A stretch of 64,000 nucleotides of DNA, from positions 373,036,419 to 373,100,418 of the forward strand of contig CM077643.1 of NCBI GenBank assembly GCA_039707465.1, given 5' to 3'. Positions 11,442 to 22,689 of this stretch are shown here, piece by piece. The notes below the pieces were generated by a model. It saw only the letters and a list, made by a program, of their open reading frames with translations, ran no database searches and had not been told where the DNA came from. The first letter of the stretch is position 1. Every line of letters starts with the position of its first letter. The translations under genes were made by a program, and so were the position numbers. This DNA is from Rhabdophis nuchalis. Taxonomy: Eukaryota; Chordata; Lepidosauria; Squamata; Natricidae.

Positions 11442-13416
11442 TTTTTTTATATTGAAAAAGTTTTATTGGTTTTACATTTTTTCTATAGGGTAGGGTAAGG
11501 GATACAAAGAAATTTTGAGAGCATTCACGTCAGAGTCGTCGGCCCTTCCGAGACCTCAAAATACACAATAAAAAAATAACAAAAAAAAAACATTTTTCAT
11601 AACACTACAAGGTAAAAGCAAGTACATATACCTAAATTCTCAATTCCATGCTGTCAGACATTTACAAAAAATCCAGAAAATATTATGCAAAATTGTTCAG
11701 GAAAATCAAGGCAAAGTTATTTTTTAGATCTAAGTCTCTTGGCTATTGTATCTTCTTTTTCTCCTCCCTGGCCCTGAGCGGGCGGGGCCGTGGCCCCCTC
11801 TGTCCCCCCTGGATCTTCCCCCAGGATAGAGGAATGTTTTTTAAGAAAGGCTTCCGCCTCAACAACTGTTTTAATCCTCACTCTTCCTCCTTCCCAGAAC
11901 ACCAGCATCCCTTCGGGTGTCACCCACTTGAACCAAATCCCATGCTCAAATAAAATTTTAGACAAGAAGGAAAATTTCCGTCTTGCTTCTCGAATCTTTC
12001 TAGGAATCTGCTTCAAGATAGTGACCGTTTTTTGTTGGTAAATTAAGGGGTTCCCTCTCTGCGCCTTCAAAATTTCCTCTCTGGTTGACCTTCTAACAAA
12101 TTTCACATGTATCTCTCTAGGCACTTCATTTATCCTGGCATATGCTGAGTTAATTCTATAGGCTAGGTCAATGTCCCCCCTGATCTCATCCTTAGGTTTT
12201 TGTAAATAGTCTGCTAAAATTGTGCTCATAAGATCAGGTTGCTCAAAAACATTCTGAAATCTCAAAAAATATGTCATTCTTTCCATATCAATCCTAGACA
12301 CATGCCCACTTGTTTCCTCAACCTCTTTAGTAACATTTTTAATCTCTCCCTTAACCCCCACCAACCCCCCTTCCAATTTTTCAGTCTTCTGTGTAATTTC
12401 CAGCGTTTGCTTCCTTATGTCCAATAACTCCTTCTTGAAATTGATGTTTTCAGCCCTCTGGGCCTGAATTTCGTTTACCAAAGTTTGTATAACAGTTTCA
12501 AGAGAAGCCATCCATTGTTCTAAACTTGCCAGTGCTGTTTCTTGAGCCATGATTAACTGTTAAAGTCAGTGCCACCAAAATGGCGTTTTCAGGGTGGGGT
12601 TGGTGAGACTAACCGGGAGCCAAAAGTTCAGATCAAGGTTGGAATGTTGTAAAGTTCAGGAACCAAGAGAGAGCCAATTTTCCAACTCAATAGTTATAAT
12701 AACGAAGGTAATCCAGAAAGGAACCACAAATCCAACAGAAAAAAATTCTTCATTAATATCCAGAGAGAGTCCCACTTATAAAGAGACGCTGGGAATTTTC
12801 CATAGTTAAAATAGTCAGGCAGGGACAAAGAGAAGCCACTTTTCACCGCCCATCTCAGAGCCCAGAGGAGAGAGTAGTAAAATATTATTATTTTTTTAAC
12901 CAGCCAGACCTAGAAACAATGTTGCAAATAACCGCATTCCACTTTCCCTTGTTAAAGACAGTCCGGATTTAAGATTTCCGCTTTCTCTTCCAGAGAAGCC
13001 ATTTTTAAGTGCCACTTAAGTCCGAGGGGGGTTTTTTGGAAACAAACACCCCCCTCCCAGTCCATTCAGCCTGGCTGGCAGCAAGGAAAAAAAGTCTTTT
13101 TTTAAACTCACTCTCCCTCGCAGCTGAAGCCTCGGCAGACCTTCCGATCTCTTCCGCTCAGCCCTCTTCATTAAAGTGAATGGCGCCGACAGCCGTTGGC
13201 GAAGGGAGAACCCCCCGCAGCATGTTCTCCTTCACCTAGGCCACGGCAAAAGGGTCGCCTCCCCCACCGCCGTGAGGGGGGGCATCCCTGCCGAGCCGGC
13301 CCTACGGGAGACCCCCAAAAAAGGGGCGTCTCGCCTCCGTGGGGGGGCAGAAGAAGCAACAAAACGGCGAGCGAGCGCTAGGCTCGCTCGTCGCCGCAGG
13401 AGCCGGAACCGGAAGC
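11442..13416 (-). mobile_element. Full-length ORF1-only LINE (HAL1-like), copy 1
   Basis: Flanked by the perfect 13-bp duplication CTAGATGGTGTTT (11429-11441 and 13417-13429). The minus strand runs from a GC-rich 5' leader starting with GGCTTCC, through a single ORF1, to a 3' UTR with CAATAAAACTTTTTCAATAT and an A-rich tail. The whole unit is about 2.0 kb. Nothing resembling an endonuclease or reverse transcriptase follows ORF1. The same 5' and 3' ends bound copies at 61250-63237 and 42812-44819, so the missing ORF2 is a property of the family and not a local deletion. Confidence 0.85.
11717..12550 (-). CDS. L1 ORF1p-like RNA-binding protein of HAL1-like copy 1 (277 aa)
   Basis: Intact frame with Met at 12550 (MAQETALASLEQWMASLE). 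Residues about 1-75 form a heptad-rich coiled coil; about 88-150 fit the RRM-like domain (YFLRFQNV, then ILADYLQKPKDEI); about 150-245 fit the C-terminal domain (VPREIHVKFVRRSTREEIL, GMLVFWEGGRVRIKT). The tail is Gly/Glu-rich and ends in AKRLRSKK. L1 ORF1 proteins trimerise, bind RNA and act as chaperones in the retrotransposition particle. Compared with the copy at 61524 it lacks five residues in the RRM region, an in-frame loss. It lies alone in its element without ORF2. Confidence 0.85.
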   Translation of the reverse strand: MAQETALASLEQWMASLETVIQTLVNEIQAQRAENINFKKELLDIRKQTLEITQKTEKLEGGLVGVKGEIKNVTKEVEETSGHVSRIDMERMTYFLRFQNVFEQPDLMSTILADYLQKPKDEIRGDIDLAYRINSAYARINEVPREIHVKFVRRSTREEILKAQRGNPLIYQQKTVTILKQIPRKIREARRKFSFLSKILFEHGIWFKWVTPEGMLVFWEGGRVRIKTVVEAEAFLKKHSSILGEDPGGTEGATAPPAQGQGGEKEDTIAKRLRSKK

Positions 13417-13429
13417 CTAGATGGTGTTT

Positions 13430-13800
13430 GATGATGAGCCGAAAGGCAGAAAAGTGGCAAATGTCTTACCACTTGAGCCACCAGGTTCTCTTCCTGCTCA
13501 GCTGAGACAGGAAGATTAGTATATACTTGTTCCACAACACCCTGTTAGGCCCTAATTAAGGGAGGAGACATACTGTTTTGTCTTCTGCCTTTCGGCTCAT
13601 CACCAGAGACCAACTAGACAGAAAGCCATGAGTTCTGTTGTGTAATTTTTTAATATGTGTGTTAGTTTTATGAGCTGATCAATAAATAAATCAGAGCCCC
13701 GGTTCAAATCCCAGTAAGAGTATGACTAGCTGATGGGAGCTAAAAAGCTCGAAATAGATCTATCCTAGTCTCCCTGTTTTATTTATTGATCAGCTCAAAA
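13430..13800. repeat. SINE/foldback segment continuing after the HAL1-like insertion
   Basis: This is the sequence interrupted by copy 1 of the HAL1-like element. TGATGAGCCGAAAGGCAGAA at about 13432 and its complement ending at 13602 form inverted arms of about 20 bp around a 130-bp centre. The right part repeats the SINE body (GGTTCAAATCCC near 13692, then TTTATTGATCAGCTC). Confidence 0.6.
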
Positions 13801-13803
13801 ACC

Positions 13804-13805
<2 letters not shown>

Positions 13806-13842
<37 letters not shown>

Positions 13843-13925
13843 GTTATGTATATTTCTATGTGTATGTGTATGTATATTTATATGTATATTTATATGTATG
13901 TATATATGTATATGTATGTGTACTG
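13806..13925. repeat. CA then TATG/TATA microsatellite
   Basis: A run of about 16 CA dinucleotides passes into imperfect TATGTATA repeats. Simple sequence, no coding content. Confidence 0.9.
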
Positions 13926-14159
13926 GTTTAACAAAAGGGATTTGGATATAAAATGTAAACAGCGATTTGGAAAAAAGGTTTAGAAATTTTGCTATCAAAC
14001 ATAATTAATCCTTAATTAGAACATGTTATAAAGGTGTAATGTCACAGGATGATGCTTGAAATAACTAATGAAATGCCATTATGTGGTTGTGTTTTTTAAT
14101 TGTGGATTATTTTGCAAAAGGACGTTAAAACAATTATAATCAAATGAGAATTATGGTAT

Positions 14160-15570
14160 GTTGATAGTAAGATATTTATGGCTATCCAACATCTTCTTGA
14201 AGACTTCCAGTGTTGGGGCATTCACAACTTCTGGAGGCACGCTGTTCCACTGATTAACTGTGCTAACTGTCAGGAAATTTCTCCTCAGTTCTAAGTTGCT
14301 ATTTTCATTGATTAGTTTCCACCCATTGCTTCTTTTTCTTCCCTCAGGTGCTTTGGAGAATAGTTTTACTCCATCTTCTCTGTGGCGACCCCTGAGATAT
14401 TGGAACACTGCTATTATGTTTCCCCTAGTCCTTCTTTTTATTAAACTAGACATACCCAGTTCCTGCAACCGTTCTACATATGTATTAGGCTCCAGTCCCC
14501 TAATCCTCTTTGTTGCTCTTCTCTGCACTCTTTCTAGAGTCTCCACATCTTTTCTACATTGTGGTGACCAAAACTGAATGCAGTATTCCAAGTGTGGCCT
14601 TACCAAGGCATTATAAAGTGATATTTACACTTCACGTGATCTTGATTCTATCCCTCTATTTATGCAGCCTAGAACTGTGTTGGGTTTTTTGGCAGCTGCT
14701 GCACACTGCTGGCTCATATTTAAATGGTTGTCTACTAGGACTCCAAGATCCCTTTCACAGTTATTGCTATTGAGCAAGGTACCATCTATACTGTACCTGT
14801 GCATTTCATTTTTGTTGCCTAAATGTAGAACCTTACTCTTTTTGCCATTGAATTTAATTTTATTATAAAGTGCCCAATGTTCAAGTTTGTCAAGATCCTT
14901 CTGTATCTTAAGCCTGTCATCTGGAGTGTTGGCTATTCCTGCCAGCTTGGTGTTGTCTCCAAATTTGATGAGTTCAACATTTATTCCCTCATCCAAATCA
15001 TTGATGTTGAAGTGTACTGGGCCTAAAACAGAGCCTTGGGGGATTCCACTGCATACTTCTTTCCATGTAGATGCAGTTCCATTGAGGACTACACGTTGAG
15101 TGCGATTGGTCAGCCAGTTACTAATCCATCTGGTGGTGATGCTATCTAACCCACATTCTTCTTCTTCTAGTAGTAGCTTATGGTCTACCTTGTCAAATGC
15201 CTTACTGAAGTCCAAGTAAACTATATCGATGGCATTCCTCTGGTCCACTAATTTTGTCACATTATCAAAGAATGCAATAAGATTAGTCTGGCATGATCTG
15301 TTTTTGACAAAACCATGTTGGCTTTTGGTTATTATTTGATTTGCTTCTAGATGTTCAGTAATTCGCTGCTTGATTATTTTTTCTAGAATCTTTCCTGGTA
15401 TTGTGGTCAGGCTGATGGGTCTGTATTTCCTGGATCTATCTTTTTTCCTTTTTTGAAGATTGGGACCACATCAGTCCTCTGGTAGTTCCCCAGTGTTCCA
15501 GGATCTCTGAAAGATATAGTTCAGTGGTTCAGGGATTTCATCTGCCAGTTCCTTCAGAACCCTGGTGAAT
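14160..15570 (-). mobile_element. CR1 LINE with partial reverse transcriptase
   Basis: The minus strand encodes CR1 reverse transcriptase from motif A (DFSKAFDKVDHKLLL, about 15190) through motif B (GIPQGSVLGPV) and a mutated motif C (FGDNTKLAG instead of F/Y-A-D-D), then the CR1 C-terminus (RPHLEYCIQFWSPQCRK, WNSVPPEVVNAPTLEVFKK). A frameshift near 14610-14625 separates the halves. It is highly similar to 35190-36610, and the shared flank suggests a common larger duplicated block. Confidence 0.85.
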
Positions 15571-15672
15571 ATGAATTATACATACGACAGAAGGGAGGGG
15601 ATGGAGAGGTAAAGTTCAGACGCCATTAAGTGGGTTTCAGTTTAAGTTCCACAAGAGTAAAAAAAAAAAAAG

Positions 15673-17364
15673 TACCGCATTTTTCGGAGTATAAGATGCA
15701 CCTTTTTTCCTCTAAGAAGAGGCTGAAAATCTGGGTGCGTCTTATACATTGAATATAGCATTTTTTGCCTCTTGAAACCCCGCCCCTTCACCAAAATGGC
15801 CACACGCATATCCTTATGGAGGCTTCCAGAGAGCTTCTGGGGGCTGGGGAGGGCAGAAATGAGCCAAAAACAGGGCGCTTTTGCCCTCCGTCCCCCAGCA
15901 GCACTCCATAAGCCTCCATAAGGCTATGCATGATATGTTTTGACCAGAAAATGGCCTGTTGACATGAAAAAAAAACAGGCCGTTTTTCATCATTTTGGGG
16001 GCCCCCACCCACCAGGAGCACTCTGCAAGCCCCCCCCCCCCAAGGCTGTTCATGCCTTTTATTTGAAAAAAACAGCCCCATTTTCACGAAATCGGGCCAT
16101 TTGGGGGAGGCTTGCAAAGTGTAAAAAGGGCTTTTTTCCCTTTTGAAGAGCTGTTTAGTTAGAGTGGCTGATAAGAATTACATTGGTATCATGAGCACAA
16201 TTTTAGCAGACTATTTACATAAACCCAAAGATGAGATCAGGGGGGACATTGACCTAGTCTACAGAATAAATTCAGCATATGCCAGGATAAATGAAGTACC
16301 CAGAGAGATACACATTAAATTTGTTAGAAGGTCAACCAGAGAGGGGATTTTGAGGGCGCAGAGAGAGGGTCCGCTGATTTACCAACAAAAGGCTGTCGTT
16401 ATCTTGAAGCAGGTTCCCAAAAAAATCAGAGAAATGAGAAGGAAATTTTCCTTCTTATCTAAAAAATTGTTTGACCACGGGGTCTGGTTCAAGTGGGCGA
16501 TGCCCGAAGGGATGCTGGTGTTCTGGGAAGGAGGAAGAGTGAAGATTAAAACAGTTGCTGAGGCTGAAGCCTTTCTTAAAAAACATTCCTCAGTCCTGGG
16601 GGAAGATCCAGGGGGGGCGGAGGGGGCCACGGCCCCGCCCACTGGGGGCCAGGCGGGAGGGAAAGAAGATACAATTGCCAAAAGACTTAGATCCAAAAAG
16701 TGATTTTTTTTGCTTGTTTTTCTTTTTTTTTAATTAACTTTCTTTTTTTTATTTTCTATATACCAGGATGTTTGTACATGTCTACCATCTCAGAATTGGA
16801 AATGTGATATGTATTCACTTGTCTTTATCTTGTAGTATTTGTTTTTGACATATTTCTGTATTACTGTTTTATTATGTAGCCCGGGATGGGCCAAGGACTC
16901 TGACGCAAAGGCTCTCAAAATGTTTTTGTAAACCCTTACCCTACCCTTAAAAAATTGTTAAAACCCAATAAAACTTTTTCAAAATTAAAAAAAGAATTAC
17001 GTTGGTCAAGTACTGTGACTGCAGAAACAAAGATTTGTTCCAAAGGTGGTCAGTGATTTCCTTCTCCAGCACATAGGTAAATACACCTGGAAGCACCTAC
17101 CTACTTTCCTACCTACTCTTTCTCTCTCCCTACCTTCCTACTGTATTTCTCTTTCTCTGTTTCTCTCTCTATCCCTCTACCTACTTATCTATCTACACAC
17201 ACTCTCTCTCCCTCCCTCCCTACCTACCTACCTACTGTATTTCTCTCACTTTCTCTCCCTCTCTATTCCTCTATATAACTACTTACCTTTTTTAAACATT
17301 TGTCTCTTCAAAACCTTGGTGCGTCTTATACTCTGGTGCGTCTTATACTCCGAAAAATACGGTA
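15673..17364. mobile_element. TA-flanked inverted-terminal-repeat DNA element
   Basis: The left end TACCGCATTTTTCGGAGTAT and the right end, complement of TACCGTATTTTTCGGAGTAT, form terminal inverted repeats of about 29 bp with TA at each boundary. No transposase is present. The interior holds a HAL1-like insertion (16188-16991) and a CTAC/CTTT-rich microsatellite (17095-17285) that resembles the arrays in the Helitron-like units. A related copy lacking the insertion starts at 36730. TA boundaries suggest a Tc1/mariner-type or similar superfamily; the family is not identified. Confidence 0.6.
16188..16991 (+). mobile_element. 5'-truncated HAL1-like insertion with ORF1 C-terminal half
   Basis: The insert encodes the second half of ORF1 in one open frame to 16703 (from MSTILADYLHKPKDEI), followed by the family 3' UTR ending AATAAAACTTTTTCAAAATT. 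It is flanked by 15-bp duplications AAGAATTAC(A/G)TTGGT at 16173-16187 and 16992-17006. The paralogous block at 37190-37210 holds a single, uninterrupted version of this target, i.e. the empty site. Confidence 0.85.
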
Positions 17365-17763
17365 ATGCTAAGATGTTGATCCTAATAAATGAATGGGTTT
17401 TGTTTGAACTCTGTCTCAAGGCTCGTAAATTAATTCAATCATCCTTGGGAACTTCATACAGAGAAGAGTAGCATTAGAAATATTAAGACAAGAGGAAGAA
17501 AGTCAAAAGTAAACCATATCCTGAAGGTCACTGGAAGTTAAACATTCTCACAACATCTCCATCCAAAGGACCCAGCAGACCCATCCACGATAATTCATGA
17601 TTGTTTCTTAGCAAGCAAGGGTCCATAGTAATAATGGAGAGAAATATATCACAGTAAGGTCTCCCTTTGGTACGAATCAGATATTTTTCCTCTGTACTAC
17701 ATTAATAGATACAGGCATACCTGCCCATTCAAATCTGGCCATGCGTAAAAGCTGGGTTGATAT
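17365..17763 (+). pseudogene. Defensin-paralogue remnant (intron 1 sequence), copy A
   Basis: This stretch aligns by eye with 31380-31680, inside intron 1 of the intact gene (shared blocks include GGAGAGAAAT followed by ATATCACAG, and the Lys/Glu-like AAGTAAACC region), and more closely with 19358-19756. No exon survives here: the position where exon 2 should follow is occupied by a MITE and a Helitron-like end. Confidence 0.6.
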
Positions 17764-18000
17764 CAGAGGTGGGTTCTGTCTTCTGCTACTGCCGGTTCAC
17801 TCAGGAACGTGCTTTATGCACATGCACATGTACTTGATGTACCCATAGCACGAATATAATAGCAGTAATATAAAAATGGTTTCTGTGCACATAAGCAAAG
17901 AACAAGATGGGGGTGCTGATAGAACCAGTTTGGAGGCATGGTGGGCGGAGTTACTACCTATTCGGTCAAACCAGTCTGAACTGGTAGGAACCCTTCTCTT
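17764..18000. mobile_element. hAT MITE (CAGAGGTGGGTTC family), copy A
   Basis: Starts CAGAGGTGGGTTCTG and ends with the diverged complement AGGAACCCTTCTCTT. Flanking 8-mers GTTGATAT occur on both sides. It is at the same place in the defensin-derived block as the copy at 22358-22597, so it inserted before the block was duplicated. Confidence 0.65.
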
Positions 18001-18016
18001 GTTGATATATAATACA

Positions 18017-18390
18017 CTAGCTGTGATGACCCAGGTATTTATGTATCCGAATCATGTATTAGACAGGACAATTCTACAAGGAACATTTTTTAAGGTAATT
18101 ATCTGCATTAGCAGGCACCTCCCCCGACAACTTGCCCTCTTTGCTTGAAGCTGAGGGACTAGGGTTTTTTTTTTGGTTCTTTCTTTGTTTTTGCTTATTT
18201 GTTTGTTTATCTTTTAAGAACCAATCCCCCTTGCTACAGGGAGCCCCCTTTTGGAGTACTTTGAAGCTCTTACCATGGAAACTCAATGTTGCTCTACAGT
18301 AGAAGCCATTTTAAGGCACAACAGGCTGTATCTTAACAGAACTTGAATCCAAAATGCACACTATCACTGTGAAATGTACTGTGATATGAC
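18017..18390 (-). mobile_element. Helitron-like 3' end and adjoining sequence, second family
   Basis: On the minus strand this ends GGGTCATCACAGCTAG followed by T, matching the CTRR/T rule of Helitrons. The adjoining 350 bp recurs at 22605-22660 plus 23870-24280 (for example AATTATCTGCATTAGCAG). A clear terminal hairpin is not visible here, so the class is tentative. Confidence 0.35.
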
Positions 18391-18395
18391 ACTAC

Positions 18396-18526
<131 letters not shown>

Positions 18527-19357
18527 TCAGATTTATATACTGCCCTATTCTCCCTAGTGGGACTCAGGGCAGTGCACAGAAAGAATAAAAACCCAGAACA
18601 AATAGACACAATATAAAATGGAATTAAATAATTAAGTCTGTGCTAAAAGTAGTTAAAACAATTAAAATCTTATATTTAAAATTGAACTATTAATCTATGC
18701 CTGGCCAGCCAGATGGAAAAAGTGCATTTTAAGCGCCCGGCGGAAGAGGCGTAGGTCCGTAATGGTTCAGGGGGCAGGTCGTTCCAGAGGGCCGGACCCA
18801 CCACAGAGAAGGCCCTCATCCTGGGGGTCGCCAGCCAGTATTGACCAGCAGATGGCACCCTGAGGAGGCCCTCTCTGTGGGAGTGGACAGGTCAAAGGGA
18901 GGTATGTGGCAGGAGGCGGTCTCGCAAATAGCCAGGACCCGTGCCATGGAGCGCTTTGAAGATGGTTACTAACACCTTGAACCACACCCGGAACACCACA
19001 GGCAGCCAGTGCAGCTCACGCAGGAGAGGGGTTATATGGGAGTACCGTGAAACTCCCAGAATCCCCCGCGTGGCTGCATTCTGCACTAGCTGGAGTCTCC
19101 GGGTTCATCTCAAGGGGAGCCCCATGTAAAGAGCATTGCAGTAGTCCTGGCGGGAAATGACGAGGGCTTGAGTGACCGTGTGTAAGGCTCACCGATCTAG
19201 AAAAGGGTGCAACTGGCGTATCAGGTAAACCTGATAAAAGGTATGCCTGATGTGCCAATTGCGCCCCTTACTGGACCGGGCTGCCCTTCACACAGTCACT
19301 CAAGCTCTCGTGACATCCCGACTCGACTACTGTAATGCTCTCTACATGGGGCTTCCC
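18527..19357 (-). mobile_element. L2-type LINE 3' fragments, head-to-head
   Basis: 18527-19255 is a minus-strand L2 end (FKALHGTGPGYLRDRLL, then FSVVGPALWNDLPPE). From about 19257 to 19357 a second, plus-strand piece repeats the segment around the codons for VTQALVTSRLDYCNAL. Because both arms contain the same homologous segment, this is an inverted duplication or two insertions, not a simple 5' inversion. Confidence 0.7.
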
Positions 19358-20745
19358 TTGAGATGTTGATCCTAATAAATGCATGGGTTTTGTTTGAACT
19401 CTGTCTCAAGGGTCGTAAATTAATTAGGTCATCTCTTGGGAACTTCACACAGAGAAGAGTAGCAGTAGAAATACTAAGAGAAGAGGAAGAAAGCCAAAAG
19501 TAAACCGGAGCCTGAAGGTCACAGGAAGTTAAACATTCTCACTCAACATCTCCATCCAAAGCACCCAGCAGACCCATCCATGATAATTCAGGATTGTTTC
19601 TTAGCAAGCAAGGGTCCATAGTAATAATGGAGAGAAATATATCACAGTAAGGTCACCCTTTGATGCGAATCAGATTTTTTTCCTCTGTACTACATTAATA
19701 GATACAGGTGTACCTGCCCATTCAAATCTGCCCATGCTTCAAAACTGGATTGATATCGGGGGGTGGGTTTCAGCTTCTGCTACTGCTGGTTTGGTCAGGA
19801 ACAAGATTTGCATACATGCACATCTACTTCATGTGCGCAGAGTGTGCATGTGCAGCACTGAAAAGAATTGCTTCTGTGCATAGTAGTGCATCAACTTCTT
19901 CAAATAGAAATTTTGCCAACTTCTTTTTCAATATTGCTCCTCAATTATTTCTAAGCCTAAATGTCAGCACTAGTTTCCACTTATTTCATTATAGTTTACC
20001 TTATTTAATTTGATTACCAAACAGCATGCCAGCTTGTGTGAGGTTTCTTCTGTATCATTGCTGCAACCACTTTATTACAGACAGTTATTCTCCATTTCTT
20101 GAGTAATAGCAGGAGTTCAACATTATTTAGAGGTTTCAGGGCACTTTTAGAGATGCAACTGAGTTCCAGAGTGTCCTCACTAACTGTTTTCTGTGCTTCT
20201 TGAAAAATCAACATTATTAAATATTGATTTCCTTTTTTTTCAGAGATGCCAATTTTACCATTTTCAGGTACAATGCTCTGCTTCTATTTAGTAGTTAATT
20301 GTTAATGTGGCTAATTGATTTATAATTTTGCACATTTGCCTTTTATGAGGTCTTGTAGTAAGGCAATTGAAAGGGCAGGGGATCATCTGTAGTCCACAGA
20401 AATAGGCTTCCACCCTAATGCTTAGGAGATGTGACCCAATAACCACCTTTTCCACTCATTGCCTGGAATGTACCCTTAATCCATTTCCTATCCATTGCCC
20501 ACCACCAACAAGGCTCAATAATTGCCTCCATGAAGGACCCTCTTCTAAGTAAGCCTTTCAACTGTAGCAGTTCTTTTTGTCTTGATTGCTTAACAATTTC
20601 TGTATTATATTTCTGCATATAATACAGAAATTGTTCCATCTTTGATGTATGTTTTGTTTCCTTCTTCTGATTCCTCACTCTTAGGAGCCTTTCTCAGAGA
20701 AAATCTATTGCAGATACAGAGAAGAGGAGAAGATAGACTAGTCCT
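19358..20745 (+). pseudogene. Defensin-paralogue remnant (intron 1 and 3' flank), copy B
   Basis: 19358-19756 aligns with copy A and with intron 1 of the intact gene. 19757-19880 is a truncated MITE of the GGTGGGTTTC family. 19880-20745 is very similar to 26815-27665, the sequence downstream of the broken exon 2 at 26360 (shared TGCCCACCACCAACAAGG and TTCTTTTTGTCTTGATTGC). Exon 2 itself is missing, apparently replaced when the MITE block rearranged. Confidence 0.6.
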
Positions 20746-20747
20746 CC

Positions 20748-22260
20748 GATGGTGAACCTATGGCACGGGTGCCACAGGTGGCACACGGAGCCATTTCTTA
20801 GGGTACACGAGGAGTTGCCCTGTCAGCTCCAGCTTATTTTGGCCTTCATTTTGGGATGTTTTTCAGCCTCTGCAGACTTCAAGAAAGCCTCCTGAAGCCT
20901 CCAGAGGGTAAAAAACAGCCCAATGCGCAAACCGGAAGTTGCGCATCACCTCAGCACAGCTTTGGCCCTCTTGGAGAAGTTAATTGCTGTGGAAAGCTCC
21001 AGCTTGGCATGAGTAACGCTAGAGAAGCCCCCATCCTCCGGTTCCCTTTAGCCTTTCTGCTTTTCCAGATGCCAAATCTTCCCCTTTCAAAAGATAAGCA
21101 CCTCCCCCTCCCCAGAAGAGCCAGCTAGCCGTTCCCTCCAGAAGCCGAACACAGCGGGCTTTGCATCTTGAGGCTGAGCGGTTGGCCGAGCAGCTTTTGA
21201 GGAATGGTTGGGGGGGGGGGCACTGCCTCTTGTCCAAGTCTCCTGGAAGAGCAAACAAGAAAACACACTTCTTCTCACGTCAGCGTACAAAGCCGCACTT
21301 GGGGCTTTCTGAGAAGCCTTTCCTCTTCTAAGACACTTTTGATGATGTGTTCTCCTATTTCTGATCTTCCATATTCCTTTTGGTTTGTTCTATTCGGCTT
21401 GTCACACCCCCCTCCTTCTTTGGATCAATCAGCACATCAATAGGTAGTTGCCTTTTGGAGTCCCTAGGATCCAGACTTGGCAAATGGTTGATCTTCTGGT
21501 TAAAAGCAAACCGGGCTCCCAGGCCTGGCTAAGGTGGCTGGTGGTCCAGTTGTCAGTTAAATTATCAGTTAAATTTTTTTTAAAAAAATTAAAACGAGTG
21601 TGAGAAAATAAAGATTAGGTAAGTTGGCTAAAACTGAACGATAAATGCAAGGGGGTGGGCGTATCTGCTTTGGGGCTGCGAAGTTCTCTCCAAATGTTCC
21701 CGGGTATTGTTACAGGTAGGTGGGATTTTGCCATTTGCTAACTCTTTTGAGTTCACTCCCTCCCTCCCTTCCCCCTCCCCCACCTTTCTCTCCTGCTTGC
21801 AACTCTCCTGCTTACAATGCAGAAGACGTTTGGCAGAGTCCGGGGTGGGGGGCATTGTGTCCATTCGTTTTGACATGGAATTAATTCCCCAGGTTTCATT
21901 TTAGAACTCTTAGGAAGCTTTGTTGGAAAGAGCCAAATTTGGATGGTTTTTTGTAGAATGGAGCCATGTGTTTGTGTCTGTCTGTGTGTGTTTGTTTGTG
22001 TGTGTGTGTCTCTCTCTCTCTCTGTGTGCATTGTTTCCATTCATTTTGACATGGAATCAATTTCCCAGGTATCACTTTAGAACTCTTGGGAAGCTACATT
22101 GGAAAGAGCCAAACCTTGGGTGGTTCTTTGTAGAATGGAGCCGGGCAATGGTCCAGCTTTTCATGAGAGATCTTGCCCTGGGTGTTTCTTTTCTTTTTCT
22201 TTTTGCTGGGGGCTGCATATAGGCCTCTTGGAACTACAGCTTCTCCCTCCTCAGCATAGG
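20748..22260. other. Non-coding mosaic with hAT-like sequence and a 177-bp-spaced direct repeat
   Basis: 20748-20960 resembles hAT MITEs seen at 46090 and 58437 (CCGATGGTGAACCTATGGCA). Two similar segments of about 95 bp, each beginning GACATGGAAT and ending GTAGAATGGAGCC, start near 21871 and 22048. No coherent ORF or splice-bounded exon was found. Confidence 0.45.
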
Positions 22261-22264
22261 ATAC

Positions 22265-22605
22265 TTGTGAGTTTTGGATAGAAAATAGTACTACATTAAT
22301 TGATACATGCATACCTGCTCGTTCAAATCTGGCCATGCTTAAAAACTGGATTGATATCGGGGGTGGGTTTTGGCTTCTGCTACTGCTGGTTTGGTCAGGA
22401 ACAAGCTTTGTGTACACACACATGTACTTCATGTGCGCAAAGTGTACATGTGCAGCACTGAAAAGAATTGCTTCTGGGCATGCGCATAAGCAATGAACAA
22501 GATAGTGGTGCCTACGGCGGTGCTGATAGGATCGGTTAAGGGGCATTACATTCCCTACTCAGCCAAACCAGGCCAAACAGTTAGGAACCCACCTCTGGTT
22601 GATAT
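22265..22605 (+). pseudogene. Defensin-paralogue intron fragment plus hAT MITE, copy C
   Basis: 22285-22357 repeats the intron block seen at 17697-17763 and 19688-19756. It is followed by a MITE at 22358-22597 (GGGGGTGGGTT ... AACCCACCTCTG) flanked by 8-mers ATTGATAT and GTTGATAT. This is a third copy of the same defensin-derived segment. Confidence 0.5.
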
Positions 22606-22689
22606 ATGATATATTATCTATGATGACCCGGGTATTTATTTATCCGAATCCTGTATTGGACAGAAAAGCTATCTCTCACTGTGGTGAGA

